Below are positions 18,469-27,600 of a stretch of 64,000 nt of DNA, one piece after another. The DNA is from Sinohyriopsis cumingii (taxonomy: Eukaryota; Mollusca; Bivalvia; Unionida; Unionidae). Location of the stretch: NCBI GenBank assembly GCA_028554795.2, contig CM068838.1:124441928-124505927 (forward strand), given 5' to 3'. The notes under the pieces are model-generated. The model did not search any database and was not told where the DNA came from. It saw only the letters and a list, made by a program, of their open reading frames with translations. The position numbers were made by a program, and so were the translations under genes. How positions within the stretch are numbered: position 1 is the first letter of the stretch; each line of letters begins with the position of its first letter.

Positions 18469-18602
18469 CTTGAGTGCAAAACGTCAAATGACTCAAGTTT
18501 AAACACCATAGACTAATTTATAGTCATGGCAGACCAGCGTATATAAAAGGGTGTGTGTCTTGTCCTTTCACTATTCATTTCACTCTCAAACCGAGCACAA
18601 CG
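18469..18602. promoter_or_regulatory. Divergent promoter: polymerase (left) and zinc-knuckle gene (right)
   Basis: 134 bp between the two start codons with one TATA box for each direction: ACTATAAATTAG on the minus strand near 18513-18524 and TATATAAAAGG on the plus strand at 18540-18550. The two genes would share this control region. Confidence 0.7.
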
Positions 18603-19055
18603 ATGGAAGAGACTAGACAGATCGAACATTTCATCAGAGCTTTGCGAGGGGTCATTAGAAAATTCTCTTCAGACCAGCCGACGGACTACTCTCCTTCCTT
18701 TCGAGATAAAAGTCAAGATACTTGCTATATCTGTCAGAAGAAAGGGCATTGGTCTTCAGAGTGTCCAGACCGTCAAAAAAGAAAAAAAGGGGCTAGAAAA
18801 GACAAAAGTCAAGATACCTGTTATTATTGTCAAGAAAAAGGACATTGGTCTCCAGATTGCCCAAAAAAGAAACAAGAGGAGTCAGAAGAAAAGATGGATT
18901 CTTCAGAAGAAGAGAGGGATTCTTCAGAGGAAGAAAGCAGCCAGGTAAAGAAAAAGAAACAGGAGAAGAAAAGAAGAAGGGAAGAAAGTGAGGAAGAAGA
19001 GGAGGAGGAGGAAAAGACTGTGACGGTGAAGAAATTTAAAAAACAGAGAGACTAA
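18603..19055 (+). CDS. Zinc-knuckle protein with acidic/basic tail
   Basis: 150 residues from the ATG at 18603, about 55 nt below a strong TATA box; an upstream in-frame GTG would fall before the likely transcription start. It carries two CCHC zinc knuckles in near-repeat (CYICQKKGHWSSEC and CYYCQEKGHWSPDC), each preceded by DKSQDTC, so one arose from the other. The tail alternates Ser-Glu-Glu and Lys runs. CCHC knuckles bind single-stranded nucleic acid. It runs against the polymerase gene. It may bind replication intermediates or RNA; the role is inferred. One open frame. Confidence 0.75.
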   Translation: MEETRQIEHFIRALRGVIRKFSSDQPTDYSPSFRDKSQDTCYICQKKGHWSSECPDRQKRKKGARKDKSQDTCYYCQEKGHWSPDCPKKKQEESEEKMDSSEEERDSSEEESSQVKKKKQEKKRRREESEEEEEEEEKTVTVKKFKKQRD

Positions 19056-19293
19056 ACAATGAGACAGAAGAAATGTATGAACTTTTTAAAGTGCTCTGTT
19101 GTGAATTGGATTGTAACTATTGATGAAAGAATACATTAATTATATAAGGTAAGTGTCTTTGAGTTTTGATTTTAAAATAAGAAGCTACACTCACGCACTC
19201 ATATACACGTACTATAGGGGTAAAATGTTTTTTTTTTTTTTGTTTTTTTGAGTAATTGGCAATTGAAAGTTTATCTCTTCGAGAGACGTGGGT

Positions 19294-19309
19294 GGCCCTG
19301 AAAAGGGCC
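19294..19309 (-). terminator. Histone-type 3' stem-loop 4
   Basis: The minus-strand RNA reads AAAGGCCCUUUUCAGGGCC followed by ACCCA, the best match of the five to the metazoan histone consensus. A purine tract GAAGAGATAA (19271-19280) lies 13 nt downstream. It follows the gene at 19449-19901. Confidence 0.85.
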
Positions 19310-19448
19310 TTTTTTGGTGAAGGGGTGAGTTTAAGCAATCAACTTTAACTGTCTTAAGCCTTTGCCACGGCCAAGGCCTACTTCTAGACTGCGTACTGTT
19401 GATGATGATGATGATTTGGTTGAAATCACTAAGGGTGGTACGACAGGC

Positions 19449-19901
19449 TTAGTCAGGGTTGACGTGTTTAGCTCGGGAAGGTCGTATTCTCTTTGGTCGT
19501 GATAAAGAAGTCTGATATATTTGTTTCAGACTTCTTAACTCCGCTAAAATGTCTAACAGTACCGTGACCGTTTGATTTTCACCCTCTTGTTTCTTTGCTG
19601 CTACTTCTTCTTGTTGTTGTTTTCTTCTTACCTCTTCTTCTTGCTGCTGTTGCTGTGGGAGAAAAGCTTGTTCCGCTTCCTTTTGTCGTTGTATATATTT
19701 CTCCAATTCTCCTTTCTGTCTCTGTCTAAAATTCTCCACTTGCGGTAATGAAGAAGGTGACGAAGGTTCCGGAACAAATTCTTGCGAGGTAAGAAAATCC
19801 ACAAAATCCCAATTTACCTCTTCTGAAAGTAAGTCCGGGTTCCCTTGGGCGGTCTCCACTGCTGGTGCACCCCAATGGATCGTTTTCTGAGTTTCCGTCA
19901 T
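19449..19901 (-). CDS. Gln/Glu-rich coiled-coil protein of the right end module
   Basis: 150 residues. An acidic N-terminus (SEEVNWDFVDFLTSQEF) resembles activation-type segments. A Gln/Glu/Lys coiled coil follows (LPQQQQQEEEVRRKQQQEEV), then a leucine-rich helix (VTVLLDILAELRSLKQIY) and a basic end (RPKRIRPSRAK). This fits a regulatory protein, but no known domain is recognised. It has a TATATAGA box with CACGTG/TGACGTCA above and a histone-type stem-loop below. One open frame. Confidence 0.55.
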   Translation of the reverse strand: MTETQKTIHWGAPAVETAQGNPDLLSEEVNWDFVDFLTSQEFVPEPSSPSSLPQVENFRQRQKGELEKYIQRQKEAEQAFLPQQQQQEEEVRRKQQQEEVAAKKQEGENQTVTVLLDILAELRSLKQIYQTSLSRPKRIRPSRAKHVNPD

Positions 19902-20120
19902 GTTGAATCACTGTCGCATAGATTGACTGCACACAGGCGCTAGCGAATCTATATAGACCACGTGACGTCACAGACTGCTCTCTTCGGATTGGATGCGGGC
20001 TGACTGAATTTTGTCACGCGTGTTTGGATTGGTGAATGAACTCAATCCGTTTCAATCCTTCCTCTACCTATAAATAAGCGCAGTTGACTGCATTGATTCA
20101 CCTGTTCTCGTCGCCTCAAG
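19902..20120. promoter_or_regulatory. Bidirectional control region with E-box and CRE
   Basis: Lies between the divergent right-end genes. TATA-like boxes point both ways: CTATATAGA on the minus strand near 19947-19957 and TATAAATA on the plus strand at 20069-20076. CACGTG (19959-19964) overlaps TGACGTCA (19963-19970), a full CREB/ATF site. Two perfect factor sites beside a TATA box suggest host-factor-driven transcription of both end genes. Confidence 0.65.
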
Positions 20121-20354
20121 ATGTGGACCACAGTTGAATCATCCACCCTTGTGTCTTCAATGATGTTTAGGACGGACATGCTCATGTATGTCCGATCCAG
20201 GTGGACCGTTGTCCATAGGACAGACACCAGTCTGTGGATACGTAGGATCTACGTAGAAAGACAAGGATGCCTCAAAAGAGTGCTGATTTACGGTCCTACA
20301 GTGAGACGCAGCCTAAGGACAAGAAGAAGACCAATGCGGTGCCCCTTATGTTAA
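20121..20354 (+). CDS. Small Arg-rich protein of the right end
   Basis: 77 residues. The ATG lies 45 nt below TATAAATA (20069-20076), and the stop lies about 25 bp before the stem-loop in the right TIR. It is rich in Arg, Val, Thr and Met, ending RRSLRTRRRPMRCPLC. No known domain. A small gene set between a clean TATA box and a histone-type 3' end is credible as a real transcription unit, and it mirrors the leftmost gene by running toward its TIR. Confidence 0.5.
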   Translation: MWTTVESSTLVSSMMFRTDMLMYVRSRWTVVHRTDTSLWIRRIYVERQGCLKRVLIYGPTVRRSLRTRRRPMRCPLC

Positions 20355-20370
20355 TGGATACATTAACATA

Positions 20371-20690
20371 AACCCAAAGGCCCTTTTCAGGGCCACTTAT
20401 AGGTCTCGAAAAGAGAATGAATTTCCATTGCCTACCCTTTTTTTTCTTTTAAAAAAATAGGGTCCCATTCCATTTCCCCTTGAGGCTCAACAGGCCCAAA
20501 CGTCTTTTTCTTCCAATGTTAAATTCCCTTGAGGCTAAACAGGCCCAGGGTTTTTTGCCCATGTTAAATTTCCATTGAGGCTAAACAGGCCCAGGGTGGT
20601 TAATGTTAAATTTCCATTGAGGCTAAACAGGCCCAGGGGGGTCTGTAATGCTAATTCCCATTGAGGCTAATCTAACCCACTATACTACTA
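20371..20690 (-). repeat. Polinton right terminal inverted repeat
   Basis: Reverse complement of 1718-2037 with about two base differences and one A-run length difference. It contains the same sub-terminal repeats and stem-loop. Confidence 0.95.
20379..20394 (+). terminator. Histone-type 3' stem-loop 5 (in right TIR)
   Basis: The plus-strand RNA reads AAAGGCCCUUUUCAGGGCC followed by ACUUA. The purine tract GAAAAGAGAA (20408-20417) lies 13 nt downstream. It follows the small gene at 20121-20354. Confidence 0.8.
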
Positions 20691-20697
20691 TCGTGAG
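20691..20697. repeat. Target site duplication of the Polinton, right copy
   Basis: TCGTGAG, the same as 1711-1717. Confidence 0.8.
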
Positions 20698-22340
20698 GAG
20701 GGTTTCCTGGTTGGATCCTCTGTCAGTCCATGTGATGTTCCTGAGTGCCTGTATATTGATATCTTTGTTACAATTCTGGGTGAGTTGTTCAATGTGCTGT
20801 TTCCATGTGAGGTGGTTGTCAAAGAACATTCCTAGGAATTTTACTACTGTTACGTATTTGATTAATTGATTTTGTATGTAGAAGTTTGGATAGACTAGGT
20901 TGTTATTTCGTTTGGGGGTGAATATGATTGCCACAGTTTTTTCATGAGATATTTTGAAACCCCATTTGTCCTCCCATCTCCCTATGTTGTCTAGGCTCTG
21001 CTGGATTTCTTTAACTACTGTTTTATTGGCAGGATTTCCATTCCTCCATATGCCACTATCATCTGTAAATTGTGACAAGTTTATTTTTGTGGAGGCTGCA
21101 TTGAGGTCAAGGTCGTTAACCATTAGGTTAAATAGTAGGGGACTTATTACACTGCCTTGCGGTGTTCCATTTTCAAGTGAAAATTCTTCCGAATGGGTGG
21201 TGCCTATTCTTGTGGTAATTTTCCGGCCTGTGAGGAAATCGCCAATCCAGTTGAACAAGCGTCCGGTTATTCCAAATTGGTTTAATTTGGCCATTAGTCC
21301 ATTGGTCCATACTAAGTCGAACACTTTTTCTAGGTCTAGAAAAACCGCTATGAGGTTGCGATCGGTTTTCCTATGTGCGTTAAAAGCGAGTTTGATGTCT
21401 GTTTCCAATCTGAGAAGTTGGTCAGTGGTGGACCGTTTGTTTCGAAAGCCACATTGATTTATGGAGAGTATGTTATTGGTTTCTAGGTGGTGTTTTAACC
21501 TATTTGCGATTATTGTCTCCATTATTTTGCAAATATTGTTTGTAAGGGAGATGGGTCGGTACGAATTTATGTTGTTGGGATATTTACCTAGCTTGGGGAT
21601 TGGTATTACTATAGCCTGTTTCCATTTGGTGGGTAGTTGGCCTTTATCCCATATCCTATTAAAGAGTTTGATTATGGTTATTGTTATATTGTTGGGTAGT
21701 TCTTTTATAGATAATGTAACTTAACTGATCCTTACCAGGGGATGTTTCGTTTTTGGATATTAGGGCGATCTCCCATTCATGTACTGTGATGTCGCTATTT
21801 AGGGGAGATTCTTTTGTTCCTTGGTCTTGAAACATTTGAGGTTGTGTTTCCTCCATTAGTTTTTTGTGTTCTTGAAAGTTTCTGGTGTGGTTATTGTTGC
21901 TACTCATGTTCGAAAAATGCTTCGCTAGGAGGTCTGCCTTATCTTTATTTGTTATGGCATTTTTAATTTTTGGGGCTGAAGTAGTTGCTTTCCCTTTTAT
22001 GTCTTTTATCTTGCCCCATATTTGTTTTGAGTTTGATTTTAGACTCAGTTTAGAGCAAAAGGTTTGCAATATATTAATTTAAACAGTTTTTATAGTTTTT
22101 TTTAGTGCTTTTTCTTTGTCTTTATATTGCTGGAAGTAGATAGAATTTTTGGTGCGCTTATGTTTATTTAAGGCTCTTTTTTTTGTCTTTATGTGCTCTA
22201 GTGCACTGTTTAGTCCGCCATGGTACAGGGTTTTTATTTTGGATATTAATTGTCTTTGGGATGCATCGGTTAGCTGCCTCTATATTTGTGTCTTTTATGT
22301 TATCATAATACATGCCAAATAGCGGTAAAAATATAAAGTG
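20691..22340 (-). pseudogene. LINE ORF2, reverse transcriptase part, 5'-truncated
   Basis: Reverse transcriptase of a non-LTR retrotransposon. Its linker (PVPWRTKQCTRAHKDKKKSL) and N-terminal RT part (WDKGQLPTKWKQAIVIP, NSYRPISL) precede the palm motifs VFLDLEKVFD, NGTPQGSVISPLLFN and QFTDDSGIW. The catalytic box reads FTDD where FADD is usual. The frame runs into the Polinton at 20690 and resumes at 1717 (LLTI then YKTLIQSKLDSGC). One frame change lies near 21700-21720, and a stop near 22080 breaks the linker. The endonuclease domain is absent, so the copy was truncated at its 5' end before or at insertion. Confidence 0.9.
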
Positions 22341-22503
22341 TACAGTAACGTTCAATGATGAGCACATGACGTACGTTTAAAGATATCTTATAAGCAGAGA
22401 TCGACCGACACTATTAATTGCTAAAAATAGCTCGCATATTAATAGCTCGCAGACTCAGCTGCAGAATGTAGGACAAATAAACCGGCTTTGTACTATAATA
22501 TAA

Positions 22504-22850
22504 ATGGCGGAACACACTGTAGAGATTGCATCTATCCCTCAAGAGCAAAAATATCGCGGTGCTTCAAGACATTGTTGCTCTGGACTTTGTAACAGCGATA
22601 GTAGATATTCAGATCGTGAACATATGACGTGTGTATTTTGGATTCCATTTCCAAAACCGAACAAAAATATCGAGAAGTGCGGGCGTTAGGTGCGTGCTTG
22701 TGGAAGGGGTACTTTTACTACTAACAAAATCACAAGATGAACATATATCTGCAGTAAAGATTTCGTAGGTGGGAATATACCGACAAGGGATCATCCCGAC
22801 CCTATCCCAGCAACACTTACACCAAATCAGGATCGTCATTTACATCTATT
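22504..22850 (+). pseudogene. THAP zinc-finger domain, decayed
   Basis: The frame starting at the ATG at 22504 reads RHCCSGLCNSDSRYSDREHM, VFWIPFPKPNKNIEKC, then VRACGRGTFTTNKITR, TYICSKDF and GNIPTRDHPDPIPAT. These are the C2CH and downstream motifs of THAP domains. Two in-frame stops interrupt it: a TAG near 22690 where Trp is expected (KC..W) and a TGA near 22737. The final zinc His of the CSKHF motif reads Asp (CSKDF). It is therefore non-functional. No transposase domain follows. Confidence 0.75.
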
Positions 22851-23040
22851 TAGAAACTAGACCATGTTCGATTAACATCGGGAGTGGGGGATCTTTTTAA
22901 TCAACAGATGTGCTAGTAATGCAAAGCCTTTCAGTTCCGTGATACAGGGGCGGATCCAAGAATGAAACAAAGAGGGTCTAGATAATAATAAAAATAAAAA
23001 AGTACACAAGGGCTTAAACTTTAAGGAGTATATAAATATA

Positions 23041-23073
<33 letters not shown>

Positions 23074-23077
23074 TATT
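23041..23077. repeat. CATA/TA microsatellite
   Basis: ATAC repeats passing into TA repeats beside the right end of the THAP element. Confidence 0.9.
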
Positions 23078-23179
23078 CTACATTCTGCAGCTGAGTCTGC
23101 GAGCTATTTTTAGGCGGGCTATTTTTAGCAATATATATATATATGGAGTCCTGCCGCCTCACTTATTTGTATACTTCAG

Positions 23180-24060
23180 AATTATATACAGGCCTGTTCA
23201 GTGCAAGGGGGGTGTACTTGGGGTCACGCCATCAACTCAGATATCAGAAGAAACAAATATTTTAACAATAAGTTGCCAAATGTTATCCTTGTCTAAATAA
23301 TGGTAGTATTACTACAGGCTTGATATACAAAACTGTACAAAGATGTTTATATACAAAAAATAAACTAGTAGTGGGACCCATGGTGCATAATTTATGTATT
23401 ACCAAAATTTGCAGTTTATATATTACATAGTAAGACAATGTTACTATTCAAATGGCAGCTTATTTAATATGTAGGAGCCTTTATTCAGATATTTCTTTTT
23501 AAGTGTAAAAAAAAAAAACCAACAACAACACGAGTAAACAAACTCATAAATCTCACACATTTAAAATTCAACTGTGATATGTAACATATTTACTTATGTC
23601 TTCTGATTCGTTTTGTAGATACCAGAGGAGGCCATTATGTATAGAGCAACCCCTGTTTGTGATGCTGGGACACAAACTACCTAATCTGGCAGTGATGTAG
23701 ATGCCAATAAAAATATATAGGAAACAATGATTCAAAATGGTGGAAACTTTCTTAAAAAAAAGACGAAAGTTACATCACCAACAGATTTTATTTTGATATT
23801 CTATCTAAAAGTAAAATGATTCATGAATATTTCAGGATGGCATGTTATTTACTAATGATAAACATTTCTACATTGTCATCAGTTTTAAAACTTCTTGTGC
23901 GTACAAGTGTATTATCACTAAAAAAAATATACAATTTTATTATTTTGAAATGTATGTTAACTCTTCAAACTGTTCTAAAACATGAATTAAAACTGTCTTC
24001 AGTATAGACTAAATCAAAACAGAGAATCATGTCAATTACTTCATTATATTTATATATATT
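23180..24060. other. Non-coding host DNA
   Basis: AT-rich; no supported gene or element seen. Confidence 0.5.
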
Positions 24061-24066
24061 TTCCTG

Positions 24067-24154
<88 letters not shown>

Positions 24155-24178
24155 GTGTGTGTGTGTGTGTGTGTGTAC
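24067..24178. repeat. TA then TG microsatellite
   Basis: About 40 TA units followed by about 14 TG units. Open frames of alternating Ile-Tyr across it are artefacts. Confidence 0.95.
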
Positions 24179-24459
24179 ACACTATGGACATAAATTTTCC
24201 ATTTTCCATTGTTAAAGGCTGTAAGATAAAAGCAGCAATAAAAATGCAGTTCCATACCATTGTTTAGCAGTTCCTTACGCATGCTATATTATCAGCCGCT
24301 GTCATTGTTTGACCTACATTTTCACTTTTGTGTATCACGTGATACGCATAACACATTTACATGACGCGTCGCCGATCTCTGCTTACAACGATTCTCCTTG
24401 ATGAACCTAAGATTCAGGTTTAAGATATCAAGTGTGCAGCTATACCGCGCATGCTCGCT

Positions 24460-24560
24460 TATACGACGAGTTCAACTGCAAACTATACAGACTCATATCT
24501 GCGTCGCATCATGTGCCGGCAGATCTGGGTCTGTTCAGTTTGTTAGGAGTATTCCGTAGA
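24460..24560. repeat. Imperfect hairpin repeat, copy 1
   Basis: CAAACTATACAGACTCATATCTG and its rough reverse complement CAGATCTGGGTCTGTTCAGTTTG flank a short loop, followed by TTAGGAGTA. A shorter relative lies at 57600-57650. Probably a small foldback repeat family. Confidence 0.45.
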
Positions 24561-24699
24561 ACAAATATTTTCCCTTATCTGCAGGCGTATTGTGCGACGA
24601 TAGACCAATATCTTCGTTGTTTGCAGTTTGACCCGGCTTATAAGCGAGGATATACGGTAGTTGTTGACTGACTATGGTATTTTTCTCATGACTAAAAGT

Positions 24700-27600
24700 G
24701 GAATTCGCAGTGGCATATGAACCATTCCTAACATTTGCTAAAGACAGCCTCGAATTATATTTATCTGATGACCGACAAATTAAAGATGATAGAGACTATG
24801 ATAAAACCAAACAAAGTCATTCATTTACCATGTGAAAATAAGCTGCTGATTTGTACCAACGGGTAATTACTCAACGTTTACCGGTAAACGACTTAAAATG
24901 GGGAAATGAACAACAAATATAATGGATAGAAGCAAATCTACAGAAGCTACCTGGCGTTGTTGCGAAGCAACAAGGCTCGTCCCGTTGGAACAACGACTGT
25001 TAACCCCTGAGAAACTATCTTGAAAAACAATTTATAAAAGAAAAAAAGAACAAAAAAAAACACACACACACAGAAAAAGAAAATAAATATCCAGTACATT
25101 AAATAAATTTAAAATTGGGAGGGGGAGAGGAGAGAGATTTGAAAAAGTATTTTCAACCCAAACCGCAACTAAAGTCTGTGATAGAGTGTTCAAATAATTC
25201 GTTTACGTAAAAAAGCGACTAACGACTCTGTGAAGCGCTACGTTAGAAACACTGATGATTTTTTGGAAGCGGACAACCGTACAATGTGTAGGCCTACAGA
25301 TGAAAAGAAATATAGCAAACTACAAATGGCTGTATCGTGTGCTACAAGCGAATTATAAATGAGAATTTGGCATTGTTTAGTAAGGAGAAGAAAATCACAT
25401 GTATAACTTAAGTAGCAAAGAAAAAGTGGATAGAAATACTGGTGACGTTGCACATTGAATGAATATTCCAGAATAAATGAATGTCTGAGCTAGTTGTTCG
25501 CCAAAATGAGCCAGATGAAAGGAATCATTAATCGCGTATTTTCACACAGCACTAAATACAGCCTTTCTCATGCTGAAAAACAACAGATGATTTCTAACTG
25601 GCACACCGTACAACTATCTTTCAGAGAAATAATAAAGTGTTGTGTTTAATTACCGAGTTAAATGAATCGTCATGACTGTCGAAAGTGGTACTTCGTTATT
25701 ATATTGCGTGGATCATTACTTATATGTGGTAATTTCATCATTAGATGATGCTGTATCTTTATTAAATGCGGTATAAAAAGAGGACACACCGTATGACATT
25801 TATCGCGTTCCAAGTCGCCAACAGTGTACTATTTAATTCGATGTTGTCGATCACCTATCAAGATTCTGCCGTGGCAATTTATGTAATTGTCGTGTAGCAT
25901 GGAATAGGCATATGGGAGTAATGGGACAAATCGTGAATAAATAAAGATAAGGGGGGTGGGGGATGGAGGGCATACAAAAATATCATTAGGATGCTCGTAA
26001 TCTTGCGAATATTAGCATAGTAGGTAAGGACTTGCAGATTTTCAAATTATAAGCTATTGTTTTTACTTACTTTTCGTTAAAATCTGGCAGTTAGAAATGA
26101 GTATTTATAAATAATGTACGTGTAACAGTGTAACGGAGCTGCTCTGACATCTGTTAAATTTTGAATTAAGTCAATTGTATCTAAACCACGCTGAAAATTG
26201 AAAAATTATTTAGAAAATAAAACATAAACAAATTTGATGGGGGGAAAAGATAATAAAACAAAACCACAGTATGTATTCTTAAATGAGTCAACATGGTCAT
26301 GCAGGCGTATTTACTCAAATTAAACAAAATATCAATTGTTGTTGCAAAATACTAATATAGTTTAACCAAAGTCTAATTCAATTCCGACTGCCGACTGCTC
26401 CGCACCTTACATGTCATCCAAAAACCTCCAGACGAAAGGTGCAGATAGCTATCGACTTCTACAATGGTGGCCAGGTACTAAACTGGTTCAAGAAAAGAAG
26501 GCGTCGAGTCTAGCCTAACAAATAACAGGGTAATACGAATTGTGTTAAGTACGTTCAGCTTTCGTGATAATCATGCATTAATATTGGTTCATACCTTTAG
26601 GATGACCTCGTCCACAAATGGCTACGTACTTTTAACATTAATTTTGACGTATGTATTTCTCCTCGCGTGGCCTTGCAAAGAGTATAACTGTATGAAGATC
26701 CAAATAAAGCGAGTAATCGCCATTTAAAGGTATGTGTAATCAAATTGTACAAAGTGAAAGCTAGTATAGTCGGCAATATACGCCAACATAACAGTTATGT
26801 TTTGTGCTACAGACGTTTATTAATGTACAACTTACGACGGCAGCTATTCTAAAGCATACGGGTACACACATGTATGTGTAATAAAGATACCGCCTATGTC
26901 ATACCAGATTAAATTACTCTCAACTTGGGTATAAACACATTTATTTACATATCTGCTTTAAATTTATTTGCACTTCCTTAGTCTACAACTTAGTTAGTTT
27001 AAATTGCTTTCATGTAACCAAATACCTAGTTATCTTCCAATTTAATTGTTTTCTTTTTTGTCCGGGTTGCTATTGTTCGTTCCGCAACACTTAGGTTATT
27101 ACCAGGTAAGTATAAAATGCCAAAAGGCTTTCTTTCCTTTTTTGGCAAAATGAACTCTTAATTTGGTTGCAATTGCCGCACAGTATTTTTTCTAAGAAAA
27201 TGATTTAAGACATTTAACTTTAATGGAACATTGTTTATAAAAATTTTATCAATCTAGATTTTAAAAAATAGTATGTAGACAAACCAAAATTGTTGCGTAG
27301 GGCATACTCAGTACGGAGAAAGGACCACCTGACTGCAGAAAGACCGAAAAACTCCTGTCATTAAAAACTGATGTTAACTGAATCACAAAAGAAGTAATCA
27401 CCTACGTGCTTCTAATAAAGTGGTGATCAATAAAGCTGTGATAATCCAATCTGATAGCTAATTGGATCGATAAAAAGCAATCAACATCATGATTAAACAA
27501 ACAGAAGATCAATAAAGGTGTGATAAGCCGTCTTAGCTTTCACCTGTTTGGTTACTTATGTGACAACTTAATTAAAGTATCACCAATTAAGATACCGGTT

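Larger units (their letters stand above)
1718..20690. mobile_element. Polinton/Maverick-type element, broken
   Basis: A virus-like DNA element of 18,973 bp bounded by 320-bp inverted repeats and a short target duplication. It carries the full Polinton signature: type B DNA polymerase, retroviral-type integrase with chromodomain, FtsK/A32-type packaging ATPase, adenovirus-type protease, penton and a remnant of the major capsid protein. Most genes run leftward; the zinc-knuckle gene and the rightmost gene run rightward. It is broken, with at least seven interruptions spread over core genes, so this copy looks inactive. The TIRs differ by about two substitutions and one length change over 320 bp, which suggests a young insertion. 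Its GC content looks higher than that of the surrounding DNA. It sits inside an older LINE. Confidence 0.95.
22417..23132. mobile_element. Inverted-repeat DNA element carrying a THAP remnant
   Basis: Ends are inverted repeats of about 54 bp (22417-22471 and 23078-23132) sharing ATTGCTAAAAATAG and GCAGACTCAGCTGCAGAATG. At 716 bp, with a decayed THAP DNA-binding domain inside, it looks like an internally deleted relative of a THAP-bearing DNA transposon. THAP domains serve as DNA-binding heads of P-type and some PIF/Harbinger-like transposases. No clear target duplication was found, partly because TA repeats lie beside the right end. Confidence 0.6.

Noticed and set aside
18555-18602. Earlier GTG start for the zinc-knuckle gene
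   Set aside because: It lies within a few bases of the TATA box, upstream of the likely transcription start; the ATG at 18603 fits better.
24036-24282. Minus-strand Ile-Tyr-rich open frames
   Set aside because: They are produced by the TA microsatellite.
22388-24377. Inverted match TAAGCAGAGATCG at 22388 and 24365 as ends of a larger element
   Set aside because: Only 13 bp match and the surrounding sequence does not extend the similarity.
24432-24671. 79-codon plus-strand open frame
   Set aside because: It spans an imperfect hairpin repeat and shows no known domain or exon borders.
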